A stretch of 64,000 nt of DNA from Acestrorhynchus altus (GCA_034509495.1 CM067505.1:13146921-13210920), one strand, 5' to 3'; numbered from the stretch's first letter, positions 1 through 11,462 are shown. Program-made: numbers and translations. Notes: generated from the letters alone by a model not told the origin.

Positions 1-158
1 ATGGGCTTGCCCAAACAAGCTACAACATCTCCCTCAGTAGAGGCCTCAGATGAGACCTCATCTTCTGTCTGATCGCTGTCAGTGAACAGAGTGCAGCACG
101 TGCTGGATGACAGGGAGGCTTGTGATGGCCATTCAGATGAATTGCTGAGAGACTGCAT
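1..158 (-). CDS. ciart: Probable ciart, first coding exon (partial, runs off the left edge)
   Basis: On the minus strand a splice acceptor at 162-161, after a pyrimidine-rich stretch, leads two bases later into an ATG at 158-156. The frame then stays open for 52 codons to the window edge. The peptide starts MQSLSNSSEWPSQ and is rich in Ser, Thr, Glu and Asp, with an acidic run DSDQTEDE. CIART (circadian-associated repressor of transcription) has a Ser-rich, acidic N-terminus of this kind and is a nuclear repressor that dampens CLOCK-BMAL1 activity. The main support is context: mrps21 lies next on the same strand, and CIART and MRPS21 are neighbours in human 1q21. The match is short and low in complexity, so another Ser-rich nuclear protein is possible. 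A 5' noncoding exon must lie further right. Confidence 0.5.
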   Translation of the reverse strand, partial: MQSLSNSSEWPSQASLSSSTCCTLFTDSDQTEDEVSSEASTEGDVVACLGKP

Positions 159-630
159 CCCTGAAGACACAGTAACATGGATAAGAATGTGATAAGGTGT
201 GTTAGTCATTGGTGGACCTAAGGGTAATGATTCAGACAGAATGGGGAGAATAGACTGAGTGTGAACAGGGAAAACAGGCTTTTTTAACTGTTATAATCAA
301 GCCCTGGAAGACAATGAAATCAAGTAAAAAGTCAACTGTGTGGTTTAGAAAACAAAGAAATGGCTCCAAATTTGGAATTTGTGGGGAAGCCACATAGCAT
401 AAATATTGGTGATTACAGAACCAGCCTTGTGACTGCGTGTGTGTGTGTGTGTATGTGTGTGGAAGTGTTAAATGCAGAGGACAAATTCTATGTGCATGTT
501 TAAGCTTTACACGTCTGCTAGAAGAAATGAGTAGCCCGACATAAACACTGATTTTCTCCCTTGGTAGGAATAGGATGGTTGATCACTGTTGGTCTGCTGA
601 TGGCAAAGTTGGTGGTACACTAGCATTAAA
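159..630. other. Probable ciart 5' intron sequence
   Basis: Upstream of the ciart coding exon this stretch holds a short interrupted (GT)n tract at about 437-460 and otherwise unremarkable AT-rich DNA. I see no coding signal in it. Confidence 0.4.
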
Positions 631-805
631 CACTGTTGGTGTGGCACAACAGATAACACCACCATGTGGGTTGCTGGGGTTCGATTCCCAGTCTGAGTCC
701 TTGGGCAAGACTTCTAACACTACTCTGACCCTCCTCCGTTATATGAGGAACCGTGCAAGTTGCTCTGGAAAAGAGCATCAGCTAAATGCCATAAATGTAA
801 ACAAA
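630..805 (+). mobile_element. tRNA-derived SINE with an L2-type 3' tail
   Basis: An RNA polymerase III A-box-like segment (TGGCACAACAG, 642-652) is followed 25 bases later by a good B box (GGTTCGATTCC, 678-688), the layout of a tRNA-derived SINE head. The 3' end (about 761-803) reads GCTCTGGAAAAGAGC, then a GCTAAATGCCATAAATG stretch. That closely matches, with scattered substitutions, the 3' end of the L2-like LINE at 50.36 kb read on its minus strand. A tail shared with a partner LINE is how SINEs of this class borrow reverse transcriptase. The head cannot fold into a proper tRNA, so this is not a tRNA gene. Confidence 0.75.
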
Positions 806-1169
806 ATACTACTTTCATCACTTTACACTTCTGGTCTTTGTGTGTTAAAATAGGATATAGTTAAAATATATTAGGAGATTAAAATGATCAGGATCGTGTT
901 TCTGTGCCTTGATGGTGGACCAATGAGCAGTTATGATTGATACCTGCTCAATATCTGGCTTCCATTCAGACACTTTCTGCACATCCAACAGGTCAAAGGT
1001 CACCAGGGAGATAGCTCATGAAAGAGGGAAACATAAACAAATCTGAACTGTGGCTTTAGTGGTTCATTTACCATAAAACATGAGTCTAATCACTAAAACC
1101 ACTGCTGAGACTGTACCTAAACGGAGTGAAGAACACGCATGATGTTTTTAACCGTTTCAAAGTAGGTTC

Positions 1170-1194
1170 TCTGTGTGTGTGTGTGTGTGTGTGT
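1170..1194. repeat. (GT)n microsatellite
   Basis: About twelve GT units in a row. Confidence 0.9.
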
Positions 1195-1289
1195 TTTCTT
1201 CACAGCTTTGCATTAGTTCAGTCTCTGTTAGAGAAACAGGCTGCTCAGCTGGACGGGTTGTGAGTGGAGGAACCATTGTGGTGGTGCTG

Positions 1290-1358
1290 GGAGCTTTGCT
1301 GTCAGTGTGGTGGAGCTTCATTGTCAGTGTGGTGGAGCTTCACTGTCAGTGTGGTGTG
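1290..1358. repeat. Short tandem repeat, about 22-bp unit, three copies
   Basis: The unit TGTCAGTGTGGTGGAGCTTC recurs three times with one or two changes. Confidence 0.75.
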
Positions 1359-1431
1359 TGTTGATAAGAAAGAACAGATATGGCCTTGATTCAAGAAGAT
1401 TGTGATAGAGAAACATATTTGCTCACCTTGT

Positions 1432-1775
1432 TGGAGGTTGCAGCCTGGAGGTGGAGGTTGTAGAGTGGAGGTGGAGGTTGTAGAGTGGAGGTTGTAGACT
1501 GGAGGTTGTAGAGTGGAGGTGCAGGTTGTAGAGTGGAGGTGGAGGCTGTAGAGTGGAGATTGTTGACTGGAGGTGGAGGTTGTAGAGTGGAGTCTGTAGA
1601 GTTGAGGCGGAGGTTGTAGAGTGGAGGTTGTAAAGAGGAGGTGGAGGTTGTAGCCTGGAGGTTGTAGACTAGAGGTGGAGGTTGTAGAGTGGAAGCTGTA
1701 GAGTTGAGGTGGAGGTTGTAGAGTGGACGTTGTAGACTGGAGGTGGAGGTTGTAAAGAGGAGGTGGAGGTTGTAT
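1432..1775. repeat. G-rich minisatellite built on GTGGAGGTTGTAGA
   Basis: About 340 bases of tandem variants of GTGGAGGTTGTAGA, with units of roughly 12-24 bases. The plus strand is G-rich and nearly free of C. Short open frames cross it on both strands but are by-products of the repeat. Confidence 0.9.
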
Positions 1776-1869
1776 TCCCGACCTCTTCGCTTCTGCTCTG
1801 GTCCAGTGGGTTCTTTATCCTCGGCTCTGATGTGAGTCGACTCTCTGATTTCCTCTTTCTTTCTTCCAG

Positions 1870-2095
1870 CGTTTCACTTTTCAGCGAGGGCAACGTGTGT
1901 GTCTCTACACGTGCTCCACTGGCCTGCGAGCCACGCCGAACACCAATTGGCTGCGCCGCCCAGGGGAATGCGCTCATTGGTCAATGGTACGACCAACCGG
2001 CTTCCCACTGGTACCTGATTGGTCGGTAACATGTGTTTGCAAGCATTGCTCAGCGCACGTGGCCCTCGTGTGGAAGGACGGCTACTACGACGTGG
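1870..2095. promoter_or_regulatory. CCAAT-box and E-box cluster, candidate ciart promoter
   Basis: This GC-richer, CpG-containing segment carries two palindromic CACGTG E-boxes (1908-1913 and 2056-2061). Between them are three CCAAT boxes: CCAAT at 1943-1947 and inverted ATTGG at 1976-1980 and 2018-2022. NF-Y sites together with perfect E-boxes are typical of promoters driven by CLOCK-BMAL1 or other bHLH factors. It lies about 1.8 kb upstream of the putative ciart coding exon on the minus strand, so it could be that gene's promoter. Alternatively it belongs to an unrecognised exon, because an acceptor-like TTTCTTTCTTCCAG and an open frame overlap it. Confidence 0.4.
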
Positions 2096-2100
2096 AGGGG

Positions 2101-2184
2101 ACTCTCTCTCTCTCTCTGTCTGTCTCTATCTCTGTCTGTCTCTCTGTCTCTCTCTCTCTCTCTGTCTCTCTCTCTCTCTGTCTG

Positions 2185-2255
<71 letters not shown>

Positions 2256-2260
2256 GTCTC

Positions 2261-2297
<37 letters not shown>

Positions 2298-2324
2298 GTT
2301 TATCTGTCTCTCTGTCTGTCTGTC

Positions 2325-2389
<65 letters not shown>
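2101..2389. repeat. (CT)n/(CTGT)n microsatellite, about 290 bp
   Basis: A compound pyrimidine repeat of CT and CTGT units. Long Ser-Leu open frames on the plus strand and Arg-Glu frames on the minus strand are consequences of the repeat. It directly abuts the L1-type fragment to its right. Confidence 0.95.
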
Positions 2390-2391
2390 GC

Positions 2392-3480
2392 TCCAGTTTA
2401 TTCAAAGATTCCTCACTGATCCCAATGACACTGTATGGGTCAAGGTTTTGAGCCGAATATTGCGAACTGTTGGTCTTTTAGGATTAGATAAAACACTGTT
2501 TTTAATGGATTTTAAGAAACTGGATCTTACTGGTTTGCAAGTGTTTTATAGGGGCCTTTTTACGGTGTGTAAACAGAACAGCCTGTCCCTGTACTGGTTA
2601 CTGGAGGAGCCATTGATCTATGGCGCACGTCTAGATTTATCTAGTCAGCACTCCCAGGCCCTGTCCAGAGCTTTGGTTTCCTCCGGAGTCATGAGACTTG
2701 GTCAACTTGTTGAGTTGGTTGGGCCGGATTTTACACATGCTGAAGGCCTGGTGGGGTTACTGGGGATGCGGTCACTACGGGTGGAGTGTGTGGGGGAGGC
2801 TGACAGGGACTTGGGGACAGTCATTGGTAAAGCCTTGTACAGAGTCTGTGTGAGAGTCCTGAACAGGAAAAGGCTGGAGGGGAGGGTGGACACTCCATGG
2901 CGCAGGGAGTTTGGCCTGGCTGCGAATACAAGGCCAGAATGGAGAGTCTTGTACAAACCACCTTTAACCCATCAAGCTGCAGATCTTCAGTGGCGAATAC
3001 TTCATGGCATTGTCTCTGTGACCTCTTTTATTTCTGTTTAAAATCCTGAGGTTCACATGTCCTTTCTGTCCACAAAGAGAGACAGTGTTCCATGCTTTTT
3101 TTAGGCTACATCCCTTATTCACTGTTTTACACAATGTTTTTAAGTCTCTTAATCTGACTTTTAATCTGCAGACTTTTATTCTGGGTTTTAAATACATCCA
3201 GAAAGAGAGGTCCAGGTGCCAGCTGGTGAATTATATTCGGGGACGGGTTAAGATGGCGGTATATCTTAGCCGAAAGAACAAGCTGGCACAGGATGCGGAC
3301 TGTGATGCAGTGCATATTTTCTGCAGATTGGTGAAGTCACGGGGTTTTACTTGATTTTAGTTTTTATAAAAGCATGAATGACCTGGACACATTTGTTAAC
3401 GTGGTGCTGTGACAATGCCATTTGTTTTATAATCCATGAAGCTGTCTATTTTGCTCTTGAGTTCTATTAATCCTTTCTTA
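2392..3480 (+). mobile_element. L1-Tx1-type LINE, 3' part of ORF2 (frameshifted)
   Basis: An open frame to 3041 contains FLMDFKKLDLTGLQVFY, RVDTPWRREFGL, ARPEWRVLYKPPLT-like and DLQWRILHG segments. These are typical of the region after the reverse transcriptase in Tx1-type L1 elements of fish. The frame is broken near 3000-3035 and resumes in another frame from about 3031 with a CPFC zinc knuckle and an ETVFHAF motif, then FILGFKYIQKER and KMAVYLSRKNK, to a stop at 3354. Weak similarity to the element's last residues (KSMNDLDTFVNV) continues to about 3400-3480. Endonuclease and RT catalytic regions are missing, so this is a dead 5'-truncated copy. Confidence 0.85.
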
Positions 3481-3508
3481 ATGTCATTTTATTGTTCTTG
3501 ATGTTTCC

Positions 3509-3539
<31 letters not shown>

Positions 3540-6363
3540 GCTCGCTCTCTGGATATGCCATTGTCCTACTGGAGGCTCAGAGCCTGTACAAATATTTATG
3601 CTTTCAGTTGGGAAACTCTAGACTGAACAAACATTTCTATCTTTAAAGGCTGGATTTCATAGCTGGACAACGTAAAAGGACCATATTCTACATTCTTGTA
3701 TCTCTCCACTGATGTTTGTGTAGGTTTATGTAACAGATGTAAACAAATAAAAAGCTCTATTCTGATAGTGGTCAGGAGCTAAAATGTTGTAGACTGAATA
3801 CTGTATGTGAATAGAAGCAAATACTGTTTTCCAGATGCATTACAACTATGAACATGGAAAGCATGCAAATATGATATTTTAATATCATTTAATATCATTT
3901 AAATTTAAAGCTTAAGATCGTCTTAAAGAAAAGTTTTTTTTTTGTTTGTTTTTCATTTTTTTGTCTTACTGGTTATCTGGTTAATGAAATACCAGTAGTC
4001 TTGTGTTTTACATCTTAGAGTTCTCTGAGTGTTTGAAAACAAATGTGTACTTTATATATAAATATGTACTTTATATATAACAGTCAAAATATTTAAATGT
4101 TTGTTTAAATGACATATTATATGCAAAATTGTAGTCCAGGTCTTCAGTGATGTTCAGTGCTATTATAGTGTCCAAAGCCACCAAAGCCACCTGTCCTAAA
4201 AATTGTTCCACTTATTTTTTTCTTTGGAACCAGACGTATCTTAGTATTATGACAATTTGTTAGAACATACAGATGAATGCAGTAATATTGCAGCATATCT
4301 CATATCTTGCAATTTTGGCTAATGAAGAATGTTTATATTGGTATAGAAAAAATGGAGCCCATTTGGATGACCATTGTTTTAAAATATCACATTACACAGG
4401 TGTAGAGTGAGTGAAAAACTTAGGTGCAAGCCTTTGGTGGGTGCAGTGGGAGACAGTTTTTAATGGGTGGAGTGGGAGGATCTTTGGTGGGTGCAGTATA
4501 ACTGAGCATCTAACTGCTGCTCCCATAGTGAGTAAAGTGCAGGTGCAGAAAGTGTTTATGTGGTGTGAAGGTATGATGAGACTGGTGAGATGGGTTGTGA
4601 CTAGCTGTGGACTGGAATACTGGGCTACTGACTGTTAAGCAGCCCGGTGACTGTTCCGGAACTGGCTGGTTCTGGTCCTGCTGCTTCTATCCCTCATACC
4701 GCTGGGTACAACAAGCAGTGGTTTTGGTGGCTGGAGTCCATTATAATCTTCCTGGTCTTCCTCAGAAAAAAACTAAAATTGTGCTTCCACTTTGATGTTT
4801 TCATCATGTCTTATCGAGAGCATAGCTTGCTTTTTTATACTTTCCTGTGTTCCCAGACATAGAAGCAGTGGTACATGCACCCACAGACGTGTGAACTTCA
4901 CAGCTGAGCCATGGCTTCTGATTGGGAGCATAACACGTCTGTAAATAGTTACTATTCATTTTAGCAACAGAAATACAAATTATGGCAAATGCACATAATT
5001 TAAAGGAATCTGGTCTATTTTCTCATCAGACCACTGAAGTAAGAGGGATCAAATTACTAAGTGTAGATTGGAGTGACTCAGTTGTCAACTCAAACCTTTT
5101 ATTTCTCTCAAATGTTCTCTCATCTCCATTAATACCCTCAGCTGACATTAAATATTGACCAGTTAGTTATTGTTAGCTATTGAATCTTAGGGGTAGCCCT
5201 CAACTCCCCACATACTCATGTACACAAGACCTCATGTTGGTCACCAAGTCTATATTTGTACTGTATATGATGAAGTGTATGATTGAACTGCTACACTAAA
5301 TAAAACTCAAAAACTTAAAGGTTTTATTACTCAAATAAAACCTATCACACCCTTACCCACTCTCGTTCACCACAGGCAGTAAATAGATTACCCTCCTGGT
5401 GGGGTCTCCCAACTTAATTTAAAATCACACTTCTTCTACATTGTGGTTTACTACACAACACTGGATTTCCAATAAAACATCATAGTACATAGAGTATCCT
5501 AAACAATCTTCAGATGCTTTCGTTTTAGGTACATCCAAAAAATGGATGGTCTCCCCAGAGCATTTTAGTAGGATCATCTTAATTGGTGTGTGAGAGAGTG
5601 TTTGATTTGATGCTTTCCTGACCATTTGATAATCATCTTTATGTTACTATACTTCTAACTTCTGATGTTCTTCTTGGTGCACAGCATGTTCCCATCGTAG
5701 AAACGTAGTGCTTCTTTCAGTGAAACATGCATATACATATAAACCCTTCCGAAAGGACAAAGCCCTTTTAATACGGTCATAAACAGTAACCCAGCTGAAC
5801 ATATTTTACTGCTGTAGGTTCTGGTTTTGCAAAATTATTACAAAAACTGTAATAATAATAACTGATTCATACATGATAAAGCATCTGCAATTTTAATGCA
5901 CAGAAAACCATAGATCAAGTACATGGTGTGACCGCACTAATTTCAATAACAAGTAGCAGATTTTCTAATACATTATTATAATTCACCCCACAAACCTTAG
6001 TATCCATTGATTATTTAAAACATTGGACATTGTACATGTGTGAAAATCAGTAATCAGCAGTACAAGGATTCTTCAGACCTTTAATTGTGGTGAATTGAAA
6101 TCAACTTCAACTGTGTACAATAACAACAGAAACAGAAAAAAAGAGGACCACAACATGAATGTAACCGCTTACATTACATTTACCAGGATGAAATTCCAGT
6201 AAATAAGAGCACTAATATTGGAATGAGTGCCCCCTAATATTTCTATATGCCAGTCCATGGGTTTCTGTCTTCTTATACCAATATATAGGGTAATTTCCCC
6301 CAAAAAACATGGGATTGTTTTCTTTGTAAAAAAAAGTTAATCTGGGGTCATCTTCCATGTTGA
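3481..6363. other. Intergenic stretch between the L1 fragment and mrps21
   Basis: AT-rich DNA with a (CT)n tract at about 3514-3550. I see no conserved coding segment. The open frames near 4411-4862 and 5425-5625 have no recognisable motifs or splice context. Confidence 0.5.
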
Positions 6364-6833
6364 CTAACACCCGAGCCAAGGGTCTTGCCTGTTTGTCCTT
6401 GATATAAAGGAGATCTTGCGGGCCATCTCGGTGTGGTAGATTCTCTTGCAGTTTTCATAGTTCTCCCTCTGTCTGCGTCTGCAGGGCTTTTCATAATAGC
6501 GTCCACGCTTTACAGTCTCAACAATCCCATCCACAGATAAGACCCTGGAGCAAGACAAGACAGATGGACCAATAATGAAATGCATGGGCCAGTCACTTCC
6601 ATTCCACAAAGCAAATCACATTTTCTCTGATTAAATCAACAGAGTTAGCGGCATTAAGTAAACTCCCCAGAACAAGTAATATTTAAAAAGTGAAAATACT
6701 GAATGAAATGAAAATATTTTAAAAATGAAAGACCAATGGATCAGATTCCTGCCCAGTGTGTAAACAACTACAGTTACTAGCACTTCTTGTGCTGCAGGAA
6801 AAATCTGAGCATTTGTAAAACACTTTAATGACT

Positions 6834-6865
<32 letters not shown>

Positions 6866-9600
6866 TAAAAAATAAAAATAATAATAATAAAATTAATAAT
6901 AAGCCTAAATTTCTTTTCTTCATTTAGCTAATGGAACACACCTGCATCTACTTGTTGCTTAATAGAAAATTAAGTGGACAGTTTTGAAAGGCAACACCAG
7001 TGAAAAAACTGAAATTGTAATAAAAGACTGGTAATCTGGTAGTTGATTGTGTTTTCTTTTCATAGTGTGTAACTTTACCAGAAAATAAATGTCTGCTTGC
7101 CAGAGAATCTCACAAAGAACATTCAAGGTAGCATTACATTAAATTCCTCTGACATGATGTCAGTGGGGACAGGGGGATCGGCTTAAAAACGGTGCACAAC
7201 CAACACACCAATACCATGGTAGTGATGTCACATTGTGTTAAGTTAATGTTATGCTTCCCTTAAAACAACCTGCTTATAATTGTATCATGACAACCAGGAG
7301 CTACTCAACCAGAACTACGAATGTCCTTGGAAAAGGAGGCAGTATAAAAAGGCTGGTGGTGGCACTCTTTAATGCTAAAGCACCATTATTGTATTCTAAT
7401 AAACACAACATGCTAAAATGCTTAAACGTAACTACAATCTGGCCATATCTAAACCACACAATTCTATAATTTTTGATCTACATGAATCAATATAACAGTG
7501 GTGCATTATTTTTACAAACTAATTAGAACAGTATTCAGGTTGATTCACAAGGCATTCTATGAGATCAGGTGCTGAGAAACAGAATCATCAGTCAAGACTT
7601 AATGACCATATTATGAACATATGGGTTTTTTCTTGATGTTGAGGGAATGAAGACTAAGGACAAATAAATCTAGTATCACGTGGAATATTGTTTTCAACAT
7701 CGGTTACAATAATTCCGTAGTTTTGAAAGAAAACTATGCCACACCCATTTAATGTACCTGGGCTTAAGCCCATGGGCCTGAAGTACTTAAGGGCCTCTGG
7801 CTCATCATTTTTGAAGATTTAATTTATACCTACCCACCTGAAAATAAATTAGGTTTTGTGATACCAACTAATTTGTAGGTAGAATAGGTTGGTCATAACT
7901 GGCCTGTGGAAAAGATTATTTTAATTACAGACTACATTAAAAATCTATACTTTGTTATTTGCCTCATAGTGTCAAACGTCAAACCACTTGAGATCTACTA
8001 TAGCTTCTTGTTCTCTCCTTCTGGGTTAAACATGTAACAGAGATGATGAGTGTTTCTCAGAGTCAGTCAGCAGGCAATGCTCAACACTAGCAGTGTATTT
8101 TCAGTTTCTAGATGGTGATGGTCTGGTGTGTGGTCATGTTATTCTGTATCAGTAAGGATGTGTCTCATTGTGTAATACTGGTTTTATGGATTTGAATTAG
8201 GAGTTTAGGGCCTATGACTACCTGTAGTGCCAGCATCCACAAGCATGTTAAAGTGCCTCTTGTCACCCAAGCCCTTTGAGGACAAGACTGAAGACAAGAT
8301 AGATGGCTTCTGGATGTGGACATGTACTCAACAGCTCCCTCTGTGGATTTAACAAATCATAAGGGATTGGCACTGGCTCTTTAAGAACCATAAACTGTGG
8401 ATTCACCATCTAAACCCAAATCTTATCTATGTGTAAAATTAATCGTGAGATTAACCAACTTATTAACAGAAATAACAAAACATTTTCTGTGTGATGCTGG
8501 TGCACATCAAGATTCAAATTCATTCAGCACAACACCCAGAAGAATGGGCAGCCATGTCAGACAGCAATTATCAATGATGTATTTAAAAAATAAACACTGT
8601 AAAAGTGTTATCTGATGGTGTTATTTGCACCAGTTGTTGCAAAGCATTATCTGTTCAATACTTAGCAAACATTACTACATCAGGAGAAATAAAATATTAT
8701 TTCAACAACAATTTGTTTGCTCCTTTAATAACATATGTTGTATTTTGTACACCACACTGCACTTCAGACCTTTAAGAATCAGTTTTTATGACTTATTTTG
8801 CAGTTTGACAAAGGAAACTGTGGATAGATTTATTTTTTATAGATTTATATTTGTGTTCAGGTTTGGTTACTGTAGTGTTTGTGTAACGGGTGAGGGTTTG
8901 GTTACTATAGTGTTTGTGTAACAGATCAGGGTTTGGTTACTGTAGTGTTTGTGTAACAGATGCAGGTTGGTTACTGTAGTGTTTGTGTAAAAGATGCGGG
9001 TTGGTTACTGTAGTGTTTGTGTAACGGATGTGGGTTGGTTACTGTAGTGTTTATGTAACGGATGCGGGTTGGTTACTGTAGTGTTTGTGTAACGGATGCG
9101 GGTTGGATACTGTAGTGTTTGTGTAACGTATGAGGGTTGGTTACTGTAGTGTTTGTGTAATGTATGAGGGTTGGTAACTGTAGTGTTTGTGTAACGGATG
9201 ATGGTTGGTTACTGTAGTGTTTGTGTAACGGATGCGGGTTGGTTACTGTAGTTGTGTAACGGATGAGGGTTTGGTTACTGTAGTGTTTGTGTAACGGATG
9301 ATAGTTGGTTACTCTAGTGTTTGTGTAAAGGATGCGGGTTGGTTACTGTAGTTGTGTAACGGGTGAGGGTTTGGTTACTGTAGTTGTGTAACGTCAGTAT
9401 GTCTGTGAGCGTCAGTGTTCAGGGTCAGACCGGCAGATATCCGTCACACACAGACCTCACGCACTCGTATCGGTTCATCAACATCATAACAAACACCAAA
9501 TAAACCAGTTTAAATACCTGTTAAGAGCTTTTATAGCAACATCAACGTTTCCATCTTGGACCATCACTGTCCGCGCGACGAACCGAAGGTGATTCGCCAT
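6364..9600 (-). CDS. mrps21: Mitochondrial small-subunit ribosomal protein S21 (bS21m), two coding exons
   Basis: Exon 1 is 9600-9518 (83 nt, donor GTATTT) and exon 2 is 6544-6364 (181 nt, acceptor CTTGCTCCAG). Joined they encode 87 aa plus stop, the same length as the human protein as I recall it. The N-terminus is MANHLRFVARTVMVQDGNVD and the second exon carries the hallmark basic block RRYYEKPCRRRQR (here GRYYEKPCRRRQR), ending DPWLGC. The protein is the mitochondrial relative of bacterial S21 and sits in the 28S subunit. The splice completes an AGG codon (AG from exon 1, G from exon 2). The start is the only ATG giving the conserved N-terminus. Intron 1 is 2,973 bp and contains a minisatellite; another array lies just upstream. 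Confidence 0.96.
6838..6900. repeat. (AAT)n-rich simple repeat
   Basis: An imperfect AAT/AAAT run inside mrps21 intron 1. Confidence 0.85.
6901..8860. other. mrps21 intron 1, left part
   Basis: Ordinary AT-rich intron sequence. I recognise no exon, RNA gene or transposon in it. Confidence 0.5.
8861..9394. repeat. Minisatellite, about 31-bp unit, inside mrps21 intron 1
   Basis: About sixteen to eighteen copies of a unit built on GGTTGGTTACTGTAGTG plus TTTGTGTAACGGATGCG. Some copies lack the TGTTT segment, giving a 26-bp variant. Copies differ by a few substitutions and there are no unique spacers, so this is a variable-number tandem repeat. It ends about 125 bases from the exon 1 splice donor. 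Confidence 0.93.
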
Positions 9601-9760
9601 GTCTGAACATTCGCTGTTCAAAGTCCGGACAGAAACGCCGAACAGCAAACAAACGTTCCGCTATGAAATGAAGTCAAAGAAATCCCTCCAACTGTTTCCC
9701 CCAAACATCACCACACACTATACTCATCATCTCTTTTTCTCTATAAACGTGTCTCTCCTC
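9601..9760 (-). promoter_or_regulatory. mrps21 5' leader and proximal promoter region
   Basis: About 160 bases separate the mrps21 start codon from the pyrimidine-rich array. The part nearest the gene contains several CpGs, as expected for a housekeeping promoter. I see no clear TATA box. Confidence 0.45.
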
Positions 9761-9764
9761 GCTT

Positions 9765-10705
9765 CGTTTTGCTCTCATCTGTTTTGCTCTGTCCTGTTCT
9801 TTTATGTTCAGTTTTGCTCTCTTCTTTTGTTCAGTTTTCTTCTGTTTCATTTTCTTCTCTTGTGTTCTCTTTAGATTTCTTTTGTTCTCTTTTTTCTGTT
9901 CTATTCTGTTTTGTTTGTTCTGTTCTCCTCTGTTCTGTTTTGTTCTATTCTCTTTTTCTTTTGTTCTGTTCTTCTCTTTTCTGTTCAGTTCTGTTCGGAT
10001 ATGTTCTGTTTTTTTCTGTTCTATTCTGTTTGTTCTGTTTGGTTCTCTTCTCCTTTGTTCTCTTCTGTTTATTTTCTTCTGTTCACTTTTTTAAAATTCT
10101 GTTCTGATCTGTTCAATTCTCTTCTGTTTCGTGTTGTTCTGATGTGTTTTCTACTTTTCTGTTTTGTTTTGTTATCTTCTGTTTTTTCTGTTCTATTCTG
10201 CTCTCTTGTTTTGTTTTGTTCTGATCTGTTCTCATCTCTTCTCGTCTGTTCTGTTCTCTTCTGTTAGAATAGGATATGATAGGATAGGATATAACTTTAT
10301 TGATCCCTTGGGAGGGATTCTATTTTATTTTGTTTAGTTCTTTTATTTTGTTTTCTTTTCTATCTTCTCTTCTCCTTTGTTGTGTTGTGTTCTGTTTTGT
10401 TTACTTCAACTCTTCTGTTTTGATTTGTTAGCTTCTGTTCTATTCTGTTTTGTTCTGTTCTGTTTAGTTTTGTTCTCTTCTCGTTCCTTCTTTTTAGTTC
10501 TGTTCTTTCCTGTCTTGTTTTGTCCTGTTCTCTTCTGTTTTGTTCCCCTCTGTTCTGTTCAATTCTCCCCCATTCTGTTAATTTCTCTTCAGTTCTGTTA
10601 CATTTTCTTCTTTTCTATTCTGTTATGTTTTGTTTTGTTTCTCATGTGTTGTGTTGTGTTGTTTTGTTTTGTTCTGTTCTGTTCTATTTTGTTTTGTTCT
10701 GTTGT
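9765..10705. repeat. Pyrimidine-rich tandem array based on TTCTG/TTTTG
   Basis: About 940 bases, nearly devoid of A on the plus strand, made of TTCTG, TTTTG and TTCTC pentamers arranged in higher-order units such as TTCTGTTTTGTTCTG. A short interruption at about 10265-10320 contains AGGATAGGATATAACTTTATTGATCCC, resembling the end of a dispersed fish repeat. Several Phe/Cys/Ser/Leu-rich open frames of 90-160 codons run through it in all plus frames and are not genes. Confidence 0.9.
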
Positions 10706-10724
10706 GTGGAGATGTATATCTGCA

Positions 10725-11245
10725 GCAGAAATTGGAAGTCTAGTCAGGGTCAAGGGAAAAATGACTGCAGTGATGTACAGAGACATCCTTGATAACCTGC
10801 TCCAGAGCTCTGAAGGTTTATCTTCCAACAGGAAAATGATCAAAAATGCACATCCAAGATAACAAAAGGGTGGCTTCAGGACAACTCTGTGGAAGTCCAT
10901 GAGTGGCCCAGCCAGAGCCCAGAGTTGACCCCGATTTAATGTCTCTGGAGATATCTGAAAATGGCTATGCACTGACGCTCCCCATCCAATCTGATGGAGC
11001 TATACTAATACATACACTTGAGGCTGTAATTGCAGCCCAAGATGCTTTAACAAAGTATTGAGCAAAGGCTGTAAATATTTATGCACGTTATATGTATGTA
11101 TTTTATTTTTTATAAAATAAAATTTATTTCATAAATTTGGAAAGATTTCAAACAAATTTTTCTCACTTTGTCATCGTGGGGTATTGTGTATAGAATTTTG
11201 AGGGAGAAAATCAATTAAAAATTGAATGAAATAAAGCTGAAACAT
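10725..11245 (+). mobile_element. Tc1/mariner fragment, 3' part of a dead transposase
   Basis: Translation gives GQGKMTAVMYRDIL, then QKGGFRTTLW and a segment equivalent to the WPAQSPDLNP block with stops. This is the order of the C-terminal half of a Tc1 transposase. Downstream is a 3' flank with TCACTTTGTCATCGTGGGGT and GTATTGTGTATAGAATTTTG, seen also (in reverse) near 39,915-39,945 in another Tc1 copy. The N-terminal half and left terminal repeat are absent. Confidence 0.8.
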
Positions 11246-11279
11246 AACCAAATGTTCAAGAAGTGAAGCACTAGGAATA

Positions 11280-11462
11280 CTTTCCAGATTTACTGTAAAT
11301 AAAGAAGGATGACTACAATGACAGGAATTCTTTGTCACAATCTCAAACCATCAGGTAGACATTTGAAACTTGGACAATATGGGGTGTTTTTAAAAGGATA
11401 ATGTCCCCGAACACACATCAAATGTGGTTATGGAATGGATAAAGCAGGCTTACATTTAATTA
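11280..11462 (+). mobile_element. Small Tc1 transposase fragment
   Basis: At about 11395-11455 one frame reads KDNVPEHTSNVVMEWIKQA, corresponding to the DNDPKHTS block around the second catalytic Asp of Tc1 transposases. The first Asp of the motif is retained; DP has become VP. The surrounding sequence has stops and no terminal repeats. Confidence 0.55.

Noticed and set aside
642..700. A tRNA gene suggested by A and B boxes
   Set aside because: The sequence between and after the boxes cannot form acceptor and anticodon stems, and it ends in a LINE-type tail, so it is a SINE.
1897..2100. A protein-coding exon reading RGQRVCLYTCSTGLRATPN
   Set aside because: An acceptor-like site precedes it, but the frame runs into the CT repeat and I could not link it to a family. 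The CCAAT/E-box pattern was the better explanation.
2085..2405. Arg-Glu dipeptide open frame on the minus strand and Ser-Leu frames on the plus strand
   Set aside because: Both are translations of the CT repeat.
8861..9394. Regular repeats resembling a CRISPR array
   Set aside because: The units are contiguous with no unique spacers, and the setting is a vertebrate intron.
9769..10862. Overlapping Phe/Cys/Ser/Leu-rich open frames up to 161 codons
   Set aside because: All three plus frames are open because the array lacks A and hence stop codons. There is no start context, domain or splice signal.
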